NCBI GenBank assembly: GCA_045810285.1 | Contig: JBJMWE010000277.1 | Location: 1 to 9,324, forward strand | Direction: 5' to 3' | Source: Scleromatobacter sp045810285 | GTDB taxonomy: Bacteria; Pseudomonadota; Gammaproteobacteria; Burkholderiales; Burkholderiaceae_C | DNA: 9,324 bases | Shown here: positions 5,008 through 9,324 of the stretch, piece after piece | Numbering within the stretch: position 1 is the stretch's first letter | How the letters are laid out: each line of letters begins with the position of its first letter | Translations under genes and position numbers: made by a program | Notes under the pieces: generated by a model | What the model was told of the DNA's origin: nothing | Database searches by the model: none | The model's input: only the letters and a program-made list of their open reading frames with translations

Positions 5008-5493
5008 TCAGGGCAGGCTGTACTCGAAGCGGTACGCGTGCGCGCCGCCCGGCGCGATCTCCACCACCATGCGTCCGGCGAGGCCGGCGAGCTCGTCGGT
5101 GCCGGAGTCGGGCACGACGGTGATGGACTGCGTCGGCACGCCGCGCGCGATCGTCGAGCTGTGCTGCAGCACGAACGAGCCGGCGCGGCCGTCGAGCGTG
5201 CCGCGCACCGTCTCCATCGCCACGTAGCCGGCCGAGCCGGAGGCCGGGTTGCCGGCCGCCAGCATCTCGCCGGTGCTGGTGGCTTCCAGCGCGCCGTGGA
5301 AGCGCTTGTCGAGCGACATGCGGCCCAGGCCGCTGCCGTCGGCGACGCCGCTGAGCGGCTGGGGCGCGAGCTTCACGTCGAACGGCCCGGTGGCGGTGCG
5401 GGAGGTCATGGGGTGCTCCTTGTCGGCGGCGCCCGCCGCGCTGCACGCGGCGGACGCGAGCACGGCGGCGAGCGCGAGGGAACGGGGGTGCAT
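5008..5493 (-). CDS. DUF3224 family protein with a signal-peptide-like N-terminus
   Basis: 161 residues from the ATG at 5493. The last 133 residues match the DUF3224 pattern: GPFDVKLAPQPLSGVADG, GLGRMSLDKRFHGALEATS, GSFVLQHSS, TVVPDSGTDELAGLAG and a terminal YRFEYSLP. The family forms a small beta-rich fold of unknown function. The first ~24 residues (MHPRSLALAAVLASAACSAA) look like a secretion signal ending near GAA-D. Their codons keep the same GC-rich third positions as the rest, which favours the longer start. The competing start is the internal ATG at 5409, which has an excellent AAGGAG 6 bases upstream (5421-5416) and would give the cytoplasmic length usual for the family. The gene diverges from the AraC regulator gene and converges on the slipin gene. 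Confidence 0.82.
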   Translation of the reverse strand: MHPRSLALAAVLASAACSAAGAADKEHPMTSRTATGPFDVKLAPQPLSGVADGSGLGRMSLDKRFHGALEATSTGEMLAAGNPASGSAGYVAMETVRGTLDGRAGSFVLQHSSTIARGVPTQSITVVPDSGTDELAGLAGRMVVEIAPGGAHAYRFEYSLP

Positions 5494-5511
5494 GATGGCA
5501 TCATCGGTTGC

Positions 5512-5527
5512 GGCCGGACGTCCGGCC
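5512..5527. promoter_or_regulatory. 16-bp perfect palindrome in a divergent promoter region
   Basis: GGCCGGACGTCCGGCC is self-complementary over all 16 bases and sits in the 58-bp gap between the divergent DUF3224 and AraC-family starts. It is placed to act as an operator controlling both genes. AraC proteins more often bind direct repeats, so the binding partner is uncertain. It would also form a hairpin in any transcript crossing it. Confidence 0.45.
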
Positions 5528-5551
5528 TTCCCGCATTGAACCCGCCCGGCC

Positions 5552-6370
5552 ATGACGATGATTGGAAAAACGCGACGCCCGCTGGACCCGGAACCGCGCG
5601 GCGTGCTGCACCGGCTGGCGATCGGCGAGTTCGCGCATGGCCGCTTCGAGCCGCCGCCGGACCTGGCCGACCGCGTCGAGCACTTCTGGACGGTGCGCTG
5701 GAACCTCGAGGGCCGGCCGCCGCAGCTGCAGGAGACGCTGCCGCACCCGAACGTGCACCTGGTCGTCGAGCCCGGGTCGATCGCCGCGTGGGGCGTGCAC
5801 ACCGGGCGCTGGAGCCGCGTGCTCGAGGGCCGCTCGCAGGCCTTCGGCATCAAGTTCCGGCCCGGCGCGTTCCGGGCGCTGCTGGGGCGCGCCGTGGCGA
5901 CCATCGCCGACACCTCGATCGCCGCCGACACGCTGTTCGGCGCCGAGGCCGCCGCGCTGGCGAACGTGCTGCAGGACGACGACCGCGCCGGCGCGGAGCG
6001 GGCATCCGACTTCCTGCGCGCCCGCCTTCCGGCCATCGACGATGCGGCGCTGCTGGCCGGTCGCATCGTCGACGCCGTCGCCGGCGACCTCGCCCTGCAC
6101 TCCGCCGACGAGCTGGCGCGCCGCTTCGACATGCGCCTGCGCGCGCTGCAGCGCCTGTTCAACGAGTTCGTCGGCGTCGGGCCGAAGTGGGTGATCAAGC
6201 GCTACCGCATGCATGAGGCCCTCGCCCGCGTGCAGGCCGGGCAGCCGGTGTCATGGGCCGCGCTGGCGCAGGATCTCGGCTATTTCGACCAGGCCCACTT
6301 CATCGTCGATTTCCGCAAGCTGGTGGGCCGGACGCCCGGCGACTACGCGCGCGAGCGGCATCCGCGCTGA
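5552..6370 (+). CDS. AraC-family transcriptional regulator
   Basis: 272 residues. The C-terminal DNA-binding part carries two helix-turn-helix units: about 183-207 (HSADELARRFDMRLRALQRL) and about 234-258. These are followed by the AraC hallmark LGYFDQAHFIVDFRKLVGRT (242-261) and PGDYA. The N-terminal ~165 residues (RVEHFWTVRWNLEG, VHLVVEPG, GIKFRPGAFRALLG) match the sensing domain of a widespread AraC subgroup with an unknown ligand. The ATG at 5552 is used; ATG 5558 is an in-frame alternative, and neither has a clear ribosome-binding site. Transcription diverges from the DUF3224 gene, its most likely target. The stop codon abuts that of the convergent TAXI gene with no spacer. Confidence 0.93.
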   Translation: MTMIGKTRRPLDPEPRGVLHRLAIGEFAHGRFEPPPDLADRVEHFWTVRWNLEGRPPQLQETLPHPNVHLVVEPGSIAAWGVHTGRWSRVLEGRSQAFGIKFRPGAFRALLGRAVATIADTSIAADTLFGAEAAALANVLQDDDRAGAERASDFLRARLPAIDDAALLAGRIVDAVAGDLALHSADELARRFDMRLRALQRLFNEFVGVGPKWVIKRYRMHEALARVQAGQPVSWAALAQDLGYFDQAHFIVDFRKLVGRTPGDYARERHPR

Positions 6371-7735
6371 TCAGAGCGCGGCGCGGCGCGCCCGCAGGCT
6401 CTCGCGCACGACCGCGATGTGGCTGCGCAGGCCGTACAGCAGGTCGCCGAACGCGGGCGGCACCACGAGGCGCGTCACGGTCGTCTCGACATGCTCCAGC
6501 CGCGCGAGCAGTCCGTCGCAGCGCTCGAGGTCGAGCGGCCCCGTGTCGGCGTCGCGCTCGATGCGCTGCAGCACCGCATACCAGCGGTAGATGCGCGAGA
6601 CGACGCGCCAGCGGAAGATCGCCGGCGCGATCTTGAAGCCGGGCAGCAGGATGATGGTCATGGGCACCACGATGGCCAGCACGCGCTCGATCAGGCTGGC
6701 GATCCAGAACGGGAACGAGCGGTAGAGGAAGCCGCGGCCCGAGGCGTAGAAGCGCGCGGCGTCGGCACTGATCGCGAACTCGTGCTCGATGGCGGACGGG
6801 AAGTCGCCCGCCTTCTTGTACAGGCCGGCGCGGCCGTGCACCTCGCGCGCCGCGGTCAGCAGCAGGTCGGACAGCGCCGGATGCAGGTCGTCGCGCGCGA
6901 TCAGTTCCACGGTGGGTGCGATCAGCGTGACGCTCTCGGGCGGGATGTCCTCGCCGAAATCGATGGCGCCGCGCGGCAGCACCAGCTTGTTCAGGTAGGT
7001 GATGCGGTGCGTGTAGCCCTCGGCCTGCAAGAAGTTGAACAGGTGCACGTCCTCGTCGCGCAGCAACTCGCGCATGAGCGCCGTGGGCGTGGAGTCGCTC
7101 ATCGCGAACAGCGCGTCGATCTTGCCTTCCTTGAGTGCCTGGATCGACGCTTCTGGCGCGCGGTGGCCCACCTGCGTGCCGTCGCCCGGCTTGATGCCGT
7201 TGGCATCGAGCAGCGTCTGCGCCAGCGCCGACGCGCCGCTGCCCTCCAGGCCGATGTCCAGGCGGTGCTGCCTGAAATCGGAGATCAGCGCCTTGGGCTT
7301 GCCGCGGTAGAAGATCATCATCGGCTGGTACGACACGCTGCCCAGCGACACGAGACGCGAGGTGTCGCGCCCCGCCGTCTCGCCGCCGACGACGAAGCCG
7401 ACGTCGACGTCCTGCTTGTCGTCCACCAGCCGGGCGAGGTTGTCGCGCGAGCCCTGGGAGGTCAGGATCTTCAGCGTCACGCCCTCGCGCGCCAGGATCT
7501 TGCGGTACTGCTCGGCGACGTTGGCGAACGAACTGCCCTTGGGGCCGCTGGTCAGCGTCAGCGTGGTGGGCGGGGCCGAGCGCAGGAAGACGAAGGCCAC
7601 CACGGCCGCGACCAGGCTCAGCGCCAGCAGCAGCCCGAGGCTGATCGGCAGGCCGCGCCCGACGACGCCGAAGGCCTCGCGCAGTTGCGCGAAACGCGCG
7701 CGCGACGCGTCGACGAGGGAGGAGCGCGGCGTCAT
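6371..7735 (-). CDS. Membrane-anchored TAXI-family TRAP solute-binding protein
   Basis: 454 residues. After a short cytoplasmic tail, residues about 29-51 (LPISLGLLLALSLVAAVVAF) are an uncleaved-looking membrane anchor. The periplasmic part begins TTLTLTSGPKGSSFANVAEQY, the typical TAXI start, and includes SQGSRDNLARLVDDKQDVDVG, GLEGSGASALAQTLL and a DALFAMSD stretch. A second hydrophobic segment near 345-372 (ERVLAIVVPMTIILLPGF) is followed by about 80 probably cytoplasmic residues. TAXI proteins deliver substrates to TRAP permeases, but no permease gene is nearby and the extra C-terminal anchor is unlike a free binding protein, so it may act as a sensor or use a distant permease. The start at 7735 lies just before the anchor; the frame is open upstream to 7852, but that extension lacks family features. 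Substrate unknown. Confidence 0.9.
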   Translation of the reverse strand: MTPRSSLVDASRARFAQLREAFGVVGRGLPISLGLLLALSLVAAVVAFVFLRSAPPTTLTLTSGPKGSSFANVAEQYRKILAREGVTLKILTSQGSRDNLARLVDDKQDVDVGFVVGGETAGRDTSRLVSLGSVSYQPMMIFYRGKPKALISDFRQHRLDIGLEGSGASALAQTLLDANGIKPGDGTQVGHRAPEASIQALKEGKIDALFAMSDSTPTALMRELLRDEDVHLFNFLQAEGYTHRITYLNKLVLPRGAIDFGEDIPPESVTLIAPTVELIARDDLHPALSDLLLTAAREVHGRAGLYKKAGDFPSAIEHEFAISADAARFYASGRGFLYRSFPFWIASLIERVLAIVVPMTIILLPGFKIAPAIFRWRVVSRIYRWYAVLQRIERDADTGPLDLERCDGLLARLEHVETTVTRLVVPPAFGDLLYGLRSHIAVVRESLRARRAAL

Positions 7736-7779
7736 CGGCCGTGGCCTCGTTGAAGGGAGAAGAAACGCATCGCGAAACC

Positions 7780-7821
7780 GGCCGCCGGGAGATGCCGCGA
7801 TCTTAGTCGCGGCCGGCGGCC
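7780..7821. repeat. Compound inverted repeat in the methyltransferase-TAXI gap
   Basis: GGCCGCCGG (7780-7788) pairs perfectly with CCGGCGGCC (7813-7821). Inside it CCGCGA (7795-7800) pairs with TCGCGG (7807-7812) around a TCTTAG loop. The result is a long two-part hairpin in the 207-bp gap that separates the methyltransferase stop from the TAXI start; both genes are on the minus strand. It could end the methyltransferase transcript or lie in the TAXI leader. No T-run follows on the minus strand. The rest of the gap (7822-7942) is GC-rich with several GGCGCC palindromes, and I see no gene there. Confidence 0.5.
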
Positions 7822-7942
7822 GGCGGTGGCGGGTGGCCCGTCGAAGCGTCACCGGAGGTGTCTGGCGCCTGCCCGGATCGCGCGGCGAACGCCTGGCGCC
7901 GGTGGCGACCGGCAGGGCGCCGCAGCGGTCGCGCGCTCGCGC

Positions 7943-8614
7943 TCAGCCGAGCCGCATCGACACCTCCACGTCATCGCCGAACGGCGTCGACAGGTACCCG
8001 CCATCGGCCGCCCGGACGCGGGCGAGGTAGTCGGGGCTGTGGTCCGCGTTGTCGGCGACCACCAGCGCGCCCGGCCGCAGGCGCGGCTCCAGCAGCGCGA
8101 GGATCTCGGGATACAGCGCCTTGGCGCCATCGAGCAGCACCAGGTCGATGGCGCTCGGCAGGTCCCGCGCCAGGGTCTGCAGCGCGTCGCCTTCGCGGAT
8201 CTCGACGAGGTCGTCCAGCCCCGCGGCCGCGAGGTTGGCGCGGGCGCGCGCCACCTTCGACGGCTCGAACTCGCAGGTGACCAGGCGGCCGCCCGCGCCG
8301 TTGTCGCGCAGCGCCGCGGCCAGGTGCAGCGTCGACAGGCCGAACGACGTGCCGAACTCGACGATCGCGTGCGCGCCGGTGCTGCGCGCGAGCATGTACA
8401 GCAGCGCGCCGGTGGCGCGCGAGACGGGCAGCGGCTGGTCCTTCAGGCGCGTATAGAAGTCGCGGTACTCGGTCTTGCTGCGCATGAGGCGCGCGAGCTC
8501 GCCGGGCGGCAGCTCGGCGGCCATGGCGTTCAGGCCGATCGCGGCCTCGTCGGCCTTGGCGAACAGGCGGGCCAGCAGCGGCGCGACAGGGTGCGTGGTG
8601 AGGGTGTCGGTCAT
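7943..8614 (-). CDS. Class I SAM-dependent O-methyltransferase (COMT-like)
   Basis: 223 residues, the normal size for this family. The SAM-binding glycine motif VEFGTSFG is at 85-92, the acidic ribose-binding residue E115 is in VTCEFEP, and EGDAL is at 141-145. The metal and catalytic pattern of cation-dependent O-methyltransferases is present: D162 with K165 in LLDGAK, and D188-N189 in VVADNADHS. It probably methylates a hydroxyl on a small aromatic or similar molecule in the cytoplasm; the substrate is unknown. The ATG at 8614 has only a poorly spaced AGGA before it. It is transcribed away from a TetR-family gene 82 bp off, a common arrangement in which the TetR protein represses its neighbour. 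Confidence 0.93.
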   Translation of the reverse strand: MTDTLTTHPVAPLLARLFAKADEAAIGLNAMAAELPPGELARLMRSKTEYRDFYTRLKDQPLPVSRATGALLYMLARSTGAHAIVEFGTSFGLSTLHLAAALRDNGAGGRLVTCEFEPSKVARARANLAAAGLDDLVEIREGDALQTLARDLPSAIDLVLLDGAKALYPEILALLEPRLRPGALVVADNADHSPDYLARVRAADGGYLSTPFGDDVEVSMRLG

Positions 8615-8644
8615 GTCCTGGTTTCTCGTTGAGGGAACGTGTCG

Positions 8645-8655
8645 TCATAATATGA
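8645..8655. promoter_or_regulatory. AT-rich palindrome in the TetR/methyltransferase intergenic region
   Basis: TCATA-A-TATGA is a perfect 5-1-5 inverted repeat in an otherwise GC-rich gap and overlaps the -10-like CATAAT (8646-8651) for the rightward gene. It could be a TetR-type operator over a promoter. A second short repeat, CGTT-GAGGG-AACG, lies at 8627-8639. I could not find a convincing -35 for either direction. Confidence 0.4.
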
Positions 8656-8696
8656 ACAATCCTTCGCGTTTCCCATTCGCATTGCGAGGCCTGCCC

Positions 8697-9324
8697 ATGC
8701 CCGACCGCCAACGCACCCAGATCACCTCGCGCAAGAAGCCCCAGCAGGCGCGCTCCAGCGACCTCGTCGCCGCCATCCTGGAGGCGGCCATTCAGGTTCT
8801 GTCCCGGGAAGGCGCGACGCGCTTCACCACCACGCGCGTGGCCGAACGCGCCGGCGTCAGCGTCGGGTCGATCTACCAGTACTTCCCGAACAAGGCGGCC
8901 ATCCTGTTCCGCCTCCAGAGCGACGAATGGCGCGAGACGACCGACATGCTGCGCGCCACGCTTGCCGACACGAGCCGGCCGCCGCTGGAGCGCCTGCGCC
9001 GCCTGGTGCACGCGTTCGTGAAGTCGGAATGCGACGAGGCCGCGATGCGCATCGCGCTCGCCGACGCGGCCCCCCTGTACCGCGACGCCCCCGAGGCGCG
9101 CAGCGTGCGCGCCGCGAGCAAGGGCATCCTGCAGGCCTTCATGCGCGAGACGCTGCCCGACGCGAAGCCCGCCGCGCGCACGCTCGCCGGCCACCTGATC
9201 AAGTCGACGCTGAGCACGGTCGGGCAGGAGTTCTCGGAGACGCCGCGCAGCGCGCGCGAGATCGCGACCTATGCCGACGCGATGGCCGACATGTTCGTGG
9301 CCTACCTGCGGGGCCTGGGCCACG
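8697..9324 (+). CDS. TetR/AcrR-family transcriptional regulator (3' end off window)
   Basis: At least 209 residues, open to the right edge. Residues about 22-70 form the TetR DNA-binding domain: helix SDLVAAILEAAIQVL, then FTTTRVAERAGVSVGSIYQY with helix-turn-helix around 43-64 and FPNKAAILFRL. The rest is the helical ligand and dimer domain, which shows no recognisable specificity. The ATG at 8697 has GAGG about 8 bases upstream. An in-frame ATG at 8652 lies inside a likely operator and -10 region and has no ribosome-binding site, so it is disfavoured. The gene diverges from the O-methyltransferase gene, the probable target, and the protein likely regulates itself too. Only the last residues appear to be missing, judged by usual family length. 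Confidence 0.92.
   Translation, partial: MPDRQRTQITSRKKPQQARSSDLVAAILEAAIQVLSREGATRFTTTRVAERAGVSVGSIYQYFPNKAAILFRLQSDEWRETTDMLRATLADTSRPPLERLRRLVHAFVKSECDEAAMRIALADAAPLYRDAPEARSVRAASKGILQAFMRETLPDAKPAARTLAGHLIKSTLSTVGQEFSETPRSAREIATYADAMADMFVAYLRGLGH

Noticed and set aside
4966..6214. Long frames overlapping the AraC and DUF3224 genes on both strands (such as 5008-6198 minus and 5038-6216 plus)
   Set aside because: Only the DUF3224 end and the 5552-6370 frame give recognisable proteins. The rest are low-complexity Arg/Ala/Gly translations typical of shadow frames.
7822..7942. A small gene or RNA in the methyltransferase-TAXI gap
   Set aside because: There are GC-rich palindromes but no start with a ribosome-binding site and no conserved RNA signature.
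7971..9323. A 450-residue minus-strand frame across the TetR and methyltransferase genes
   Set aside because: It is antisense to a clear TetR helix-turn-helix protein and out of frame with the methyltransferase, with no domain of its own.

Overview
The window comes from a high-GC bacterium with very GC-rich third codon positions. The protein families (a lone membrane-anchored TAXI binding protein, DUF3224, slipin, RtcR) suggest a betaproteobacterium, most likely Burkholderiales. That placement is inference from gene content and base composition, not a search.

Positions 1-4964 hold an RNA-repair and RNA-quality-control locus. On the minus strand, read in transcription order, it contains: a near-consensus sigma-54 promoter (2365-2380) with an IHF-type site behind it; rsr (696-2318), a bacterial Ro60 orthologue with TROVE and VWA domains; about 360 bases with no protein gene that hold three tandem Y-RNA-like non-coding RNAs (about 690-617, 605-505 and 504-356); and the start of rtcB (333-1, running off the window), the GTP-dependent RNA ligase. 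Facing away is rtcR (2521-4134), the CARF-domain sigma-54 activator expected to switch on the rsr-yrl-rtcB transcript. A slipin/SPFH membrane protein (4185-4964) follows rtcR after 50 bp. The layout matches the rsr-yrlBA-rtcBA operon known from Salmonella, but with three Y-like RNAs and a slipin.

The most notable part is the RNA cluster. All three RNAs share a GAAUGC start, an 8-bp helix whose strands co-vary between copies, a conserved ACUACA after the helix and a GUCGC 3' strand. The copy nearest rtcB carries a circularly permuted tRNA mimic that closely resembles tRNA-Lys. Its 3' half comes first and its 5' half second, and the acceptor ends are joined through a cUUCGg loop, so it cannot be charged. 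The middle copy keeps a T-arm and a GCAA-capped hairpin but no clear D-arm. The first copy has only the stem.

Positions 4965-9324 are ordinary accessory chromosome. A perfect hairpin separates the slipin from a convergent minus-strand DUF3224 gene with a signal-peptide-like N-terminus. That gene diverges from an AraC-family regulator across a 58-bp gap containing a 16-bp perfect palindrome. The AraC gene converges, stop codon to stop codon with no gap, on a minus-strand TAXI-type solute-binding protein. Further on are a minus-strand class I O-methyltransferase and a divergent TetR-family regulator that runs off the right edge. The TetR protein probably controls the methyltransferase.
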